Notes: generated by a model not told the origin, from the sequence alone. A stretch of 64,000 nt of DNA from Rhodospirillales bacterium (GCA_020638295.1 JACKIU010000003.1:186001-250000); one strand, 5' to 3'. Shown: positions 17,460 through 26,631, counted from the stretch's first letter. A program made the numbers and translations.

Positions 17460-17960
17460 ATGCGTTTTATTCTTGTTTTTCAATTTTTTATCGCTGTTTT
17501 GGTTTTGAATTCCGGTGCCGGTTTCGCGACATCGGCGCGCGATTATATCTGGGGGCCACCTCAAAAGGATTTTGTGCGGCCGTTTCTGGAAGAGGCGAAA
17601 TTACCGCATAATGCGCGATGGGCGGATGATGAATGGAGCCCGAAGGACTGGATCGATTCGCGCGGGGGTAGCGTTAAAGCGGTCGTCGATGGTTTGTACC
17701 GGGCCGATATCGTTGCGGACCAGTATGTTGATAACGATATACCGGTGTTGGAAGTCGGGCAGGGCTTTCTGGAACTCGGCGCACAAGACAAGCGCCGGGT
17801 GATCGCCTTTATGGATGAGGTGTTTGGTGTGACGAAATTTTCAACGCCGGGGGTTATCCTGATCGTTTTTCATCAGGATAAGAGCTGGTTGCATGACTTG
17901 CTGGAAGACAATGATGAACGGATTGGCTTTTTTGATGCCAATGGGTTGCAGCTGCAATAA
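17460..17960 (+). CDS. secreted protein of unknown function
   Basis: 166 residues from ATG 17460, preceded by AAGGA; an upstream in-frame ATG at 17373 would bury the signal peptide. The first 25 residues (MRFILVFQFFIAVLVLNSGAG) form a signal peptide, with cleavage likely after GFA. The mature part is acidic with no cysteines and no motif I recognise; it contains HDLLEDNDERIGFFDANG near the end. It is divergent from the FlgC-like gene. Confidence 0.65.
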   Translation: MRFILVFQFFIAVLVLNSGAGFATSARDYIWGPPQKDFVRPFLEEAKLPHNARWADDEWSPKDWIDSRGGSVKAVVDGLYRADIVADQYVDNDIPVLEVGQGFLELGAQDKRRVIAFMDEVFGVTKFSTPGVILIVFHQDKSWLHDLLEDNDERIGFFDANGLQLQ

Positions 17961-17968
17961 TCGCTTGT

Positions 17969-18874
17969 TCAGACTGAGCGTTGTTTATTGAGTCTTTCCC
18001 GGTACAAAATATAGAGGTTGGAGGCGATGATGATCGCGCTGCCAACGAAGACCGGCCAGCCCGGGACGATGTGCCAGATCCAGATATCAAAGCCTGTGGC
18101 CCAGATGAGGCCGGTATAGTTAAACGGCCCGAGCAATGAGGCTGGAGCGCGCTGGAAGCCCAGTGTGAGGAAGATCTGGCCCAGACCGCCGGTGATGCCG
18201 ATTCCCAACATGATGAGCGCGGAGTGGGCATCGGGCATATTGGTCACCCATGGCATGAACAGGCCTGGCACAACGACTCCACCGACGAAGAAATAAAAGG
18301 TGATGGTGAAGGCGCTTTGGGTTTTCAGAGCGCGCAGCAGGACCTGAATAAAGGCATGGCAGACGGCCGCCCCCAGAGCGAGTGCAACGCCGATCAGGGT
18401 AACGTCCGGGGTTGGCCGGGCGACGATGATCACGCCGGTCATGCCGATGGCTACGGCAATCCAGCGATGCGGTCCAATATGTTCTTTAAGGAAAAAATGG
18501 GCGAGTACGGGGATGAGCAAAGTCGACATGAAAAACAGCACAGTGGCGTTGGCCATCGGCAGAGCCTGCACGGCGGCGAAGGTCAGGTACAGGCCGATGG
18601 TGCCGATTGTTACACGCAAGGCCAGTGTGAAGGGTTTGGAGGTCTTGAGCAGGTGGTATTTGCCCGTGAATGCGACATAGGCCAAGCAGGGGATAACGGC
18701 CAGAAGATTACGGTAGAAAACGATTTCCATGACGTGGTGCTGGCCGGTGAGCAGTTTGTTGAACATGCTCATCACTGAAAAGCAGAAAAAGGCCGCGCAG
18801 GCAAAAGCGACGCCGTGCAGGATTTTGTCTGTGTGTTGTTGCAGGTCTTCGTTATGTGATATGTGTTTGCGCAT
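17969..18874 (-). CDS. EamA/DMT-family transporter
   Basis: 301 residues with about ten hydrophobic helices arranged as two EamA repeats (helices from VAFACAAFFCFSVMSMF to LLIPVLAHFFL, then from VALALGAAVCHAFIQVLL to VFVGSAIIIASNLYIL). Drug/metabolite transporter superfamily, inner membrane; substrate unknown. It lies downstream of the ilvC terminator. A second member of the superfamily is at 62253-63134. Confidence 0.88.
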   Translation of the reverse strand: MRKHISHNEDLQQHTDKILHGVAFACAAFFCFSVMSMFNKLLTGQHHVMEIVFYRNLLAVIPCLAYVAFTGKYHLLKTSKPFTLALRVTIGTIGLYLTFAAVQALPMANATVLFFMSTLLIPVLAHFFLKEHIGPHRWIAVAIGMTGVIIVARPTPDVTLIGVALALGAAVCHAFIQVLLRALKTQSAFTITFYFFVGGVVVPGLFMPWVTNMPDAHSALIMLGIGITGGLGQIFLTLGFQRAPASLLGPFNYTGLIWATGFDIWIWHIVPGWPVFVGSAIIIASNLYILYRERLNKQRSV

Positions 18875-18890
18875 GGGTTCTTTATGCCTA

Positions 18891-18920
18891 AAAAGGGCTG
18901 CGATATTTCGCAGCCCTTTT
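18891..18920 (-). terminator. intrinsic terminator after ilvC
   Basis: Perfect stem AAAAGGGCTGCGA / TCGCAGCCCTTTT around a TATT loop. It is symmetrical, so it can work in both directions. It separates ilvC from the EamA gene. Confidence 0.88.
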
Positions 18921-18947
18921 TTATGATTTTGGTTATCGCTTGCGATA

Positions 18948-20013
18948 TTAATTCTTGGCTTTGTCGACCAGTTTGTTTTTGCCGATCCAGGGCATCATGG
19001 CGCGGAGCTTGGCGCCGGTTTCCTCGATCGGATGTGCCGCATTTTTTTCGCGCATTTCGACGAGTTTGGACAGGCCTTCCTTGTTGCCGCCCATAAAACC
19101 TTCGACGAATTTGCCGGACTGGATGTCTTGCAAGATGCGTTTCATTTCCGCCTTGGTTTCGGGCGTAATTACACGCGGGCCGGAAACATAACCCCCATAT
19201 TCGGCTGTGTTGGACACGGAATAGTTCATGTTGCTGATTCCGGCCTCATAAATCAGATCAACGATCAGTTTGGTTTCGTGCAGGCATTCGAAATAAGCCA
19301 TTTCCGGCGGGTAGCCCGCTTCGACCAATGTTTCATAGCCAGCTTTGATCAGTTCTTCCAAACCGCCGCACAGCACGGCCTGCTCACCGAACAGGTCGGT
19401 TTCACACTCGTCTTTGAATGTGGTTTCGATGATGCCCGAACGCCCACCACCAACGGCGCTGGCGTATGACAGGGCTAGGTCTTTGGCTGTACCGGAGGCA
19501 TCTTGGGCCACGGCGATCAGGCAGGGTACACCGCCGCCTTTTTGGTATTCGCCGCGCACGGTGTGGCCGGGGCCTTTCGGGGCGACCATGATTACGTCGA
19601 GGTCGGCGCGCGGCTTGATCAGGCCGAAATGGATGTTCAGGCCGTGAGCGAACATCAGAGTTGCGCCTTGTTTCAGGTTGGGTTCGATCTCGTCACGGTA
19701 CAGGTCGGCTTGGTGCTCATCCGGGGCGAGGATCATCACAACATCAGCCTCGGCTGCGGCTGCGGCCGGAGGCATGACGGTGAAGCCTGCACCTTGCGCT
19801 TTGGTAGTGGATGCCGAGCCTTCACGCAGGCCGATGATCACGGTTTTAACGCCGCTGTAATTGATGTTTTGTGCGTGGGCGTGGCCTTGCGAGCCATAAC
19901 CGATGATGGCGACTTTCTTGGCTTTGATCAGCTCCTAAATTGCAATCCTTATCATAGTAAACATTCAGCGAAGTGGTGTTTTCAGGTGTCGTTTGTGCCG
20001 CTGCTTGTGTCAT
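18948..20013 (-). CDS. ilvC: ketol-acid reductoisomerase with an apparent one-base frameshift
   Basis: NADPH- and magnesium-dependent enzyme of valine, leucine and isoleucine synthesis. The expected start is ATG 20013 (MTQAAAQTT, then NVYYDKDCNL), with GAGG upstream. After CNL one extra base (a CC pair at 19934-19935 on the plus strand) moves the frame; the homologous sequence resumes as ELIKAKKVAIIGYGSQGHAHA and then runs intact to 18948. The longest intact frame (from GTG 19841) lacks the GYGSQG nucleotide-binding loop. The rest is complete: APKGPGHTVR, the metal ligands in DLFGEQAVLCGG, and the class I C-terminus. Either an assembly error or a recent mutation. Confidence 0.9.
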
Positions 20014-20102
20014 AATCGTGAACCTCTTTCAAATTTACGTTCGTGAACCGCATAAAACAGGGTTTGGCGGGCAGAATCAAGCGATTATTTATTATTGTTG
20101 CG

Positions 20103-20549
20103 CTATTGTTTCAGGGCGTCGTTGACGGCCTTGGTCAGCTTTTGCATGTCTTTAAGGTTGCCCTGAATTTCGTAGCCTTTTTGGCCAATGATGCGGCCAC
20201 CCAGATCGATGTTGTAAATGCTGGCGCGGTGGGACATCTGGAAGGGGCCGAATTCTTCCATGAAGATGCAGGTATAATCCTCATCATGTGGGTGAAAGCC
20301 ATCGGTTATTGTTGCGTTCAGCATAACTTCTCGATAGCCGCTGCCCAGACCGGTTGGTGTACGCAGCGTTTTTGAGACGATTTTTTCAACGCGGTCGCCT
20401 TCATAAAGAAACGCTTCAATTCCGGCTTTGCAGCCCTTGATGAGTCGTGCATCTGCGGTTTCACGGTCGACACAGCCTGTCAATAGCAGGGGTAATCCAG
20501 CAAGTAGTGTAAGGGTAAAGGTTTTCGCGGGTTTAGTCCTGATCATCAT
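20103..20549 (-). CDS. lipoprotein of unknown function
   Basis: 148 residues from ATG 20549 (a second ATG is the next codon). The N-terminus is basic, then hydrophobic, ending in the lipobox LLTGC, so it is a lipoprotein. The mature part contains two further cysteines (GCKAG, YTCIF) and the stretch TLRTPTGLGSGYREVML. The start overlaps the 3' end of ilvH by 17 bases, so it is translated with ilvH. I do not recognise the family; membrane anchoring is the only safe statement. Confidence 0.72.
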   Translation of the reverse strand: MMIRTKPAKTFTLTLLAGLPLLLTGCVDRETADARLIKGCKAGIEAFLYEGDRVEKIVSKTLRTPTGLGSGYREVMLNATITDGFHPHDEDYTCIFMEEFGPFQMSHRASIYNIDLGGRIIGQKGYEIQGNLKDMQKLTKAVNDALKQ

Positions 20550-21111
20550 GGGTGGTTGCGCCGCGGGAAATGGCGGCGATGCCCGTGCGGCTGACATCGA
20601 CGAGGCCGAGCGGTTTCATCAGGTTGATAAAGGCGTCGACCTTTTCCGTCGTGCCGGTGAGTTCAAAGACGAAGGATTCCAAGGTTGAGTCGAGCGGCTG
20701 GGCGCGAAAGACGTCTGCCAAGCGCAGGGCTTCTATCCGTTTTTCACCGGTGCCGGCGACCTTGATCAGGGCCAGTTCGCGCTCGATATGCGGGCCGAAG
20801 GTGGTCAGGTCGCGTACGCGTCTGACGGAGACGATTTGTCTGATCTGGGCCTTGATCTGCTCGATCACCGACGGTGTGCCGCTGACGACGATCGTTATGC
20901 GCGAGGTGTTTTCCTCGTGGTCGGTTTCGGCAACGGTCAGGCTGTCGATGTTATAGCCCCGCCCTGTAAAGCGGCCGATGACGCGGGCCAGAACGCCGGG
21001 TTCATTATCGACGATGATGGCGAGCGTGTGGCTTTCCTCTTCCTGCTGTAGCGGATTTGGCGCATAGACGGATTTGCTTTTTTTGTCGTATTTTTTAAGG
21101 GGCTTATTCAT
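20533..21111 (-). CDS. ilvH: acetolactate synthase small (regulatory) subunit
   Basis: 192 residues. The N-terminal ACT domain (HTLAIIVDNEPGVLARVIGRF, about 27-100) binds valine for feedback control, and the C-terminal domain (about 115-185) contains ELALIKVAG and a LTGTTEKVDAF stretch. It partners the large subunit IlvB. Here it is not next to ilvB: 3.6 kb with four other genes lie between them, although all are on the minus strand. The C-terminus overlaps the start of the lipoprotein gene. Confidence 0.95.
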   Translation of the reverse strand: MNKPLKKYDKKSKSVYAPNPLQQEEESHTLAIIVDNEPGVLARVIGRFTGRGYNIDSLTVAETDHEENTSRITIVVSGTPSVIEQIKAQIRQIVSVRRVRDLTTFGPHIERELALIKVAGTGEKRIEALRLADVFRAQPLDSTLESFVFELTGTTEKVDAFINLMKPLGLVDVSRTGIAAISRGATTHDDQD

Positions 21112-21168
21112 GGAAATCCTTATACCTCAAGATTTCCATGAATACAAAGGCTTTGTGCAGGTTGTATT

Positions 21169-22617
21169 CTATGCGGTCTGAGTACTAGATCCCTTTGATA
21201 TCAGGCTTCCCACAATCATTCCAACGATTGCCATGAACAGGCCGACAAGCTGCGGGGGGACGGCAAGCGTTTCACCGGTGCTGACGCTGTAGGCTTCGAG
21301 GACGGCCCATGAAGAGACGCCGAGTGCGATGGACACTAACGCTCCGGTGTTGTTCGCATTTTTCCAGTAGACGCCGAAGGCCAGAGGGGCAAAGGCGCCG
21401 CAGAGTGTTACCAGATAAGCGTTTTCGACCATTTCGAAAATACTCAGGCCGGCCATCGTGCTGAAATAGGCGTAGGCTAGAACGATCAGGCCGAAGCCGA
21501 GTACGCAAAGTCTTAGGGTTATCAGGAGATGTCTGTCGTCGAGCTTGAATATATTTTTGAAAATGTTCTCTGCGAGGATGGCAGACGGGGCGAGCAGTGT
21601 TCCCGATGCTGTTGACATGATGGCTGACAACAATGCGCCAAAGAAAACGATCTGGATCGGCAAAGGCACATCATTGAGTATGAAGGACGGCAAAATCCTT
21701 TGCGGGTCGCCGTCTGCGGACATGTGTGTATCGATCAAGCCCGGATCGAGCATGGTTGCACCGTAGGCGATGAAAATCGGGACAAAGCAAAAAGCGATAT
21801 AGAATGTTCCGCCAATGACTGTTCCGTGCACGGCGACTTTTTCATCTTTGGCGGACATGACGCGCTGGAAAACGTCTTGCTGAGGGATTGAGCCCAGGGC
21901 GAGAGTTACGAAAGCGCCGAGGAATGCCAGAATGGAAACGATGTCCAAATCAGGCCAGAATTCAAATTTGTTGTTTGCCGAGGCGTGGTTAATCACTTCC
22001 ATGAATCCGCCATCGAGGCGTGCGGAAATCAGATAGGCGACGGCGCAAAGCCCGCATAAAATCAGCATCATTTGCAGGAAGTCCATGATGGCGATGGACC
22101 ACATGCCTCCGAAGACAGTGTAGAACATCACGACGCCTAAACCGATGATCATGCCGATTTCGAGAGAGATTGCATCTGCTGAGATGAGGTTTATGGTCAA
22201 TCCTAAAGCCACAATCTGAGCGGAAACCCAGCCCAGATAGCTGATGCAGATGGCGATGGATACTAGCGTTTCTACCGTTGGCCCAAAACGCTGGCGGTAG
22301 AAGTCACCGATGGTCAGCAGCTTCATTCTGTAAAGACGTGCGGCAAAGAAAACGCCGACGAAGATCAAACAGATTCCTGCGCCAAACGGGTCTGCGACGA
22401 TGCCGGCCAGACCTTCTTCCATAAAGGTGGCGGGCATTCCCAAAACGGCCTCGGAGCCAAACCATGTCGCAAAAACTGTTGCTATAGTGATGTATATGGG
22501 CAGAGAACGGCCCGCCAGGATATAATCTGTGGAGTTATGGACGCGGCGCGCGGCGTAGATACCGATTCCGACCGAGATTGCCATGTATAAGATAACAAAG
22601 ACGGAGAGTGTGTCCAT
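21169..22617 (-). CDS. sodium/solute symporter (SSF family)
   Basis: 482 residues with about 12-13 membrane helices starting near residue 5 and ending near 470. SSF features are GRSLPIYITIATVFATWFGS and SAIMSTASGTLLAPSAI (the helix 8 sodium site region), plus MSIAIMDFLQMML-like sequence around residue 175. Imports a small solute with sodium. It starts 24 bases after the decarboxylase gene on the same strand, so the pair is probably one operon; a related amine or amino acid is a reasonable guess for substrate, but that is inference. Confidence 0.88.
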   Translation of the reverse strand: MDTLSVFVILYMAISVGIGIYAARRVHNSTDYILAGRSLPIYITIATVFATWFGSEAVLGMPATFMEEGLAGIVADPFGAGICLIFVGVFFAARLYRMKLLTIGDFYRQRFGPTVETLVSIAICISYLGWVSAQIVALGLTINLISADAISLEIGMIIGLGVVMFYTVFGGMWSIAIMDFLQMMLILCGLCAVAYLISARLDGGFMEVINHASANNKFEFWPDLDIVSILAFLGAFVTLALGSIPQQDVFQRVMSAKDEKVAVHGTVIGGTFYIAFCFVPIFIAYGATMLDPGLIDTHMSADGDPQRILPSFILNDVPLPIQIVFFGALLSAIMSTASGTLLAPSAILAENIFKNIFKLDDRHLLITLRLCVLGFGLIVLAYAYFSTMAGLSIFEMVENAYLVTLCGAFAPLAFGVYWKNANNTGALVSIALGVSSWAVLEAYSVSTGETLAVPPQLVGLFMAIVGMIVGSLISKGSSTQTA

Positions 22618-22641
22618 TTATGAGAGTCCTTTGTTTGGTGG

Positions 22642-23919
22642 CTACATTTGTGCGGTTTCCAACTGTTTTTCTGTAACCGTGCTTTTTTGAATGACGATTT
22701 TTTGCACGACGCCAAAGCCGTTGAAGTCCGTGCGCGAAACTTCACCATAGGCGCCTAGCTGTTCGAGCCTGATCCAGTCGCCGACGCGGACATCGGCTGG
22801 TAACATAAACGGGCCGCGCATCATGTCTACGGAATCGCATGTCGGTCCGGCAAAGCGAAACGCTTTTAACGGCAGGGTGTCTTTGCGCGGTTCTTTACGA
22901 ATTAGGCGTGCCGGGTATGGCAGGCCGATTGAGCCACCGGCTTCGAACAAACCGCCGTATGTGCCATCATTTAAATACAGGAGATCGTCTTTGCGACCTT
23001 CGACACGAACAACCAATTCGCCAGCGCAAGCCACCAGGCCGCGGCCGACTTCACACAGAAGTTCGTATTGGTCAAGGCTGTTTTCCTTTATCGCGGCCGC
23101 GATTGTCTGTGTGAAGGTCTCTATTTGCGGGACGGGGTGTTCAGCGGTTAATTCCGCCGGAAAACCTCCGCCGATATCAACGGTATTTATTTTGACGCCG
23201 CTTTCTTCAATGGCGTCAGCGGCATGTTTTAAGGCCTTGGCGTAGACGATCGGATCGTGGCATTGTGTGCCAACGTGGAAGCTCAGTCCTAATTTTGAGC
23301 AGTAAGGGCGGCATAGCCGCAGAAGTTCAGCAGCCTGTTCCGGTTTTGCGCCAAATTTGCTCGAAAAGTCCGTTGCAACGTCGCCGCCGGCTTTTTCTTT
23401 GGGAATGGCCATACGCACAAATAGCTCGAGATCTGGTGCGGCATTCGTTTCCTGAAGGATCTTGTCGAGTTCATCCGCATAATCCAGAACGAAAGCTCTG
23501 ACGCCGTGATTCACATAGGCTTCGCGGATGGCTTCGGGGGCTTTGATGGGATGCATGAAATAGATTTTCGCGTCAGGAAACAGGTCCTTGATCAAGCGGA
23601 TTTCACTGATTGAAGCGGCGTCAAAACGGCGGATACCGCCTTTATACATGGCTTTTAGCAATATCGGGTCGGGATTGCATTTGACCGCATACATGGCCTG
23701 TCCGGTGAAGGCTTTGACAAACCTGCGGGTTCTGTCCACCAGCGCGTCCGGTTTTATGATCGAGACAGGAATTGCGGGGCGGAGCTTTCTTATGTAAGCA
23801 TCGTCAACGTCTTTTTTCAGATGTCGTACCTGAGTATTGCACAGAAAAGACTGGTTTTCAGGGAGGGAGAAAGCGTATACGGAAGCCTCGCGGCTTCCCT
23901 TAAAAAGGTCGTCGGTCAT
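22642..23919 (-). CDS. type III PLP decarboxylase (ornithine/lysine decarboxylase-like)
   Basis: 425 residues from ATG 23919 (a TTG one codon earlier is possible). Alanine-racemase fold decarboxylase: PLP lysine in MYAVKCNPDP (Lys80), HVGTQC, the glycine loop DIGGGFP, and GPTCDSVD with the catalytic Cys and Asp of the partner subunit. Forms putrescine from ornithine, or cadaverine from lysine. Followed by a sodium symporter. Codons near the start include the perfect palindrome GGAAGCC/GGCTTCC (23881-23898). Which amino acid is preferred cannot be read from the sequence. Confidence 0.88.
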   Translation of the reverse strand: MTDDLFKGSREASVYAFSLPENQSFLCNTQVRHLKKDVDDAYIRKLRPAIPVSIIKPDALVDRTRRFVKAFTGQAMYAVKCNPDPILLKAMYKGGIRRFDAASISEIRLIKDLFPDAKIYFMHPIKAPEAIREAYVNHGVRAFVLDYADELDKILQETNAAPDLELFVRMAIPKEKAGGDVATDFSSKFGAKPEQAAELLRLCRPYCSKLGLSFHVGTQCHDPIVYAKALKHAADAIEESGVKINTVDIGGGFPAELTAEHPVPQIETFTQTIAAAIKENSLDQYELLCEVGRGLVACAGELVVRVEGRKDDLLYLNDGTYGGLFEAGGSIGLPYPARLIRKEPRKDTLPLKAFRFAGPTCDSVDMMRGPFMLPADVRVGDWIRLEQLGAYGEVSRTDFNGFGVVQKIVIQKSTVTEKQLETAQM

Positions 23920-24098
23920 CAACGGTAAACCCTATGCTAATGTGGGGCGAGCCCCAAGTTAACTACAAGATATACGTCGTTGCATAACCGCTAATAGGCC
24001 ATAGGCACGTGCGTGGATAATATATGAATCAAAATCAGAAAAAAAACAACATTTTTTTCTGTAAAGCACACATTTTTTACTCAAAGGTGCCGGGCGGC

Positions 24099-24146
24099 TT
24101 AAACAAGGCTTTTGTCAAATTTATCCGCATCGGGCGAGAGGGTCAT
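24099..24146 (-). pseudogene. duplicate of the ilvB 3' end
   Basis: These 48 bases encode MTLSPDADKFDKSLV and a stop, against MILSPDAEKFDKSLV at the end of the real ilvB (24761-24810). About 40 of 48 bases match and most differences are silent. The copy begins exactly where the toxin gene stops (the toxin TGA overlaps its ATG). So the toxin-antitoxin pair lies between two ilvB ends. Confidence 0.85.
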
Positions 24147-24418
24147 TCAAACATGTCCGCGTGCGAGCCCATGCGGATATATTCGATTGTTTTTTCCTCT
24201 TCGTTGATACGGTAAATCAAAAGCCAGTCCGGTTCAATATGGCATTCATGGTGTCCGGCCCAGTTTCCGGCTAAGGCATGGTCCTTGTTTTTAGGAGGGA
24301 GGGGAATTCCGGAAATCAAAAGTTCATGGATGTCTTCAAATTTTTTCTGCGGTTTGTTTCTCTTTTTGCAGCGTTTGGCATCGCGGCGAAACTGTGTTGT
24401 TCGTGTAGATTTATACAT
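24143..24418 (-). CDS. yafQ: YafQ/RelE-family mRNA-interferase toxin
   Basis: 91 residues. It has the basic start YKSTRTTQFRRDAKRCKKR, then HALAGNWAGHHECHIEPDWLLIYRI, the YafQ signature with histidines and the aspartate needed for ribosome-dependent mRNA cleavage. It is placed three bases behind the antitoxin gene, the usual order. The C-terminus (MGSHADMFE) ends at the join to the ilvB remnant. All expected key residues seem present, so it is probably active. Confidence 0.9.
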   Translation of the reverse strand: MYKSTRTTQFRRDAKRCKKRNKPQKKFEDIHELLISGIPLPPKNKDHALAGNWAGHHECHIEPDWLLIYRINEEEKTIEYIRMGSHADMFE

Positions 24419-24421
24419 GTT

Positions 24422-24694
24422 TTAATCTTCGTCTTCATCGTCGCCAAACAAGTCTTTAAGGAACTCTTCGCTGCTGGTAAATGTCTTTCCCCCGCCACGA
24501 GCCAGTTCTTCAATGGCTTCGCGGGTTTCTTTGTTTGGAATTTTGACCTCGAAGGGCAGGCCCTGATGCAGTGAGACCTGGTTCAAAAACATATTGATCG
24601 CTTGGGCGGGTTTAAGGCCCAATCGCTCAAAAACCGCGTAGGCTTCGGTTTTTGCGCGGGAGTCCAGTCTTAAATTCGTCGGTTCGGTGGTCAT
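24422..24694 (-). CDS. dinJ: DinJ/RelB-family antitoxin
   Basis: 90 residues. The N-terminal ribbon-helix-helix (TNLRLDSRAKTEAYAVFERLG) binds DNA and the later part (LPFEVKIPNKETREAIEELA) wraps the toxin. The acidic tail (DLFGDDEDED) is an addition beyond the usual length. A perfect inverted repeat lies just upstream (24715-24741) and is the likely operator for autoregulation by the complex. Confidence 0.9.
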   Translation of the reverse strand: MTTEPTNLRLDSRAKTEAYAVFERLGLKPAQAINMFLNQVSLHQGLPFEVKIPNKETREAIEELARGGGKTFTSSEEFLKDLFGDDEDED

Positions 24695-24714
24695 GGTTTA
24701 TACTCCTTCAATGC

Positions 24715-24741
24715 AGTTACAATTGTATAACATTTGTAACT
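24715..24741 (-). promoter_or_regulatory. operator palindrome of the DinJ/YafQ module
   Basis: AGTTACAA, 11 bases, TTGTAACT: a perfect eight-base inverted repeat 20 bases before the antitoxin start, overlapping the likely -10 (TATACAAT on the minus strand). A typical position for antitoxin binding. Confidence 0.7.
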
Positions 24742-24760
24742 TTTTGTAAAGGCCAAATCT

Positions 24761-26557
24761 TTAAACCAAGCTCTTGTCAAACTTCTCTGCATCGGGCGAG
24801 AGGATCATCTCGTTATGCGCCTTACCCGACGGGATCATCGGGAAACAGTTTTCCTTTTGATCGACGCAGACATCGACGATGGTCAGGCGATCGGTTTTGA
24901 GCATTTCGGCGATAACCTTGTCCAGATCTCCCGGCTTTTCCGCTCGAAGCCCTACACCGCCGTAGGCTTCCGCCAGTTTGACAAAATCAGGCAGGGCGTC
25001 AGTGTAGGAGTTGGAGTAGCGCTTGCCGTGCAGCAGTTCCTGCCATTGGCGGACCATGCCCATCCAGTGGTTGTTCATGATGAAGATCTTGACCGGCAGC
25101 CGGTACTGGATGGCGGTGGAGAGTTCCTGAATGTTCATCTGGATGGAGGCTTCTCCGGCGATATCGACAACGAGGGCATCAGGATGGGCCATTTGGGTGC
25201 CGATGGCGGCAGGCAGGCCGTAGCCCATGGTGCCGAGGCCGCCGGAGGTCATCCAGCGATTGGGCTCGTCAAAGCCGAGGAACTGGGCGGCCCACATCTG
25301 GTGCTGACCGACTTCGGTGGAGATGTATTTTTCGCGTTTGTCTTTGGCCAGATGTTCGCGCAGACGTTCCAGTGCGAATTGCGGTTTGATGATTTTCTCA
25401 TTATTGGCGTAGGCTAGGCAATTTTTTGCACGCCAGATTTCAATCTGATTCCACCATTTTTCGAGCGCGGCGTTGTCGGCCTTGTAGCGGCGTTTTTTCC
25501 AGACTTCAAGCATGGCTTTGAGCGCATTTGCTGCGTCGGCAACAATCGGAATATCGATATGGATGTTCTTGTTGATTGAGCTGGGGTCGATATCAACGTG
25601 GATTTTGGTTGAATTGGGAGCGAATTTGTCGGTGCGTCCGGTTACACGGTCGTCAAAGCGCGCGCCGATATTGATCATGACGTCGCAATCGTGCATCGCC
25701 CAGTTGGCTTCAAACGTGCCGTGCATGCCGAGCATGCCGAGCCATTGCTTGTCACTGGCGGGATATGCGCCCAGTCCCATCAATGTGGAGGTGATCGGGA
25801 ATCCGGTTTCCTGAACAAGCTTGCGCAGAAGTTTGGACGCCTCCGGTCCGGCATTGATGACGCCGCCGCCGGTGTAAAAGACCGGTTTTTTTGCGTTGGC
25901 CATCAGCTCAACAGCGGCTTCAATGGTGGCCATGTCCGGCTCCGTGCGTGGTTGATATTCATGCATATGGGTTTTGAATGGTTTTTTGTACGTGCCTTTG
26001 GCGAATTGAACATCTTTGGGCACGTCAATCACGACGGGGCCGGGGCGGCCGGAACGTGCGACGTGGAAGGCTTCGTGTATAACGTCGGCAACGTCATCGG
26101 CGTTTTTCAGCAAATAGTTATGTTTGGTACAGGGGCGGGTGATGCCGGTGGTGTCGGCTTCCTGAAAGGCATCGGTGCCAATGAGGAAGGTCGGGACCTG
26201 TCCGGTCAAGCAGACGAGCGGGATAGAGTCGAGCAGGGCATCGCACAAGCCGGTGACGGCATTGGTGGCGCCGGGACCGGAGGTGACGAGCGCGCAGCCA
26301 ACCTTTCCGGTGGAGCGGGCATAGCCTTCGGCAGCATGGATAGCACCACCTTCCTGACGAACCAAAACGTGGCGTATCTTATCTGAATTTTTGAAGATTT
26401 CGTCATAGATCGGAAGCACAGCCCCGCCCGGGTATCCAAAAATTGTATCCACGCCTTGATCGAGCAGGGCCTGAATGATCATTTCGGCACCGGTCATTTG
26501 TTCCGGTTCCTGAGGCAAGATTTTGGGGGCTTTGGTTTTGGCTTCTTTTGTGCTCAT
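24761..26557 (-). CDS. ilvB: acetolactate synthase large (catalytic) subunit
   Basis: TPP- and FAD-dependent synthase that starts valine, leucine and isoleucine synthesis. 598 residues from ATG 26557 (MSTKEAKTK); ATGs at 26584 and 26602 are in frame. The start of the N-terminal domain has FGYPGGAVLPIYDE and the catalytic Glu in EGGAIHAAEGYA. The middle FAD domain contains MGLGAYP and MLGMHGT; the C-terminal TPP domain has NNHWMGMVRQWQ. The end (ILSPDAEKFDKSLV) is duplicated beyond the toxin-antitoxin genes. Expression is likely controlled by the leader peptide and attenuator upstream. Confidence 0.96.
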   Translation of the reverse strand: MSTKEAKTKAPKILPQEPEQMTGAEMIIQALLDQGVDTIFGYPGGAVLPIYDEIFKNSDKIRHVLVRQEGGAIHAAEGYARSTGKVGCALVTSGPGATNAVTGLCDALLDSIPLVCLTGQVPTFLIGTDAFQEADTTGITRPCTKHNYLLKNADDVADVIHEAFHVARSGRPGPVVIDVPKDVQFAKGTYKKPFKTHMHEYQPRTEPDMATIEAAVELMANAKKPVFYTGGGVINAGPEASKLLRKLVQETGFPITSTLMGLGAYPASDKQWLGMLGMHGTFEANWAMHDCDVMINIGARFDDRVTGRTDKFAPNSTKIHVDIDPSSINKNIHIDIPIVADAANALKAMLEVWKKRRYKADNAALEKWWNQIEIWRAKNCLAYANNEKIIKPQFALERLREHLAKDKREKYISTEVGQHQMWAAQFLGFDEPNRWMTSGGLGTMGYGLPAAIGTQMAHPDALVVDIAGEASIQMNIQELSTAIQYRLPVKIFIMNNHWMGMVRQWQELLHGKRYSNSYTDALPDFVKLAEAYGGVGLRAEKPGDLDKVIAEMLKTDRLTIVDVCVDQKENCFPMIPSGKAHNEMILSPDAEKFDKSLV

Positions 26558-26631
26558 CGTTTTCTCACTTTTAAAATGGCTCATCGTTTTAACGTCTTTC
26601 ATAGCATTTACGCAATAGTAAAACCGGCAAT

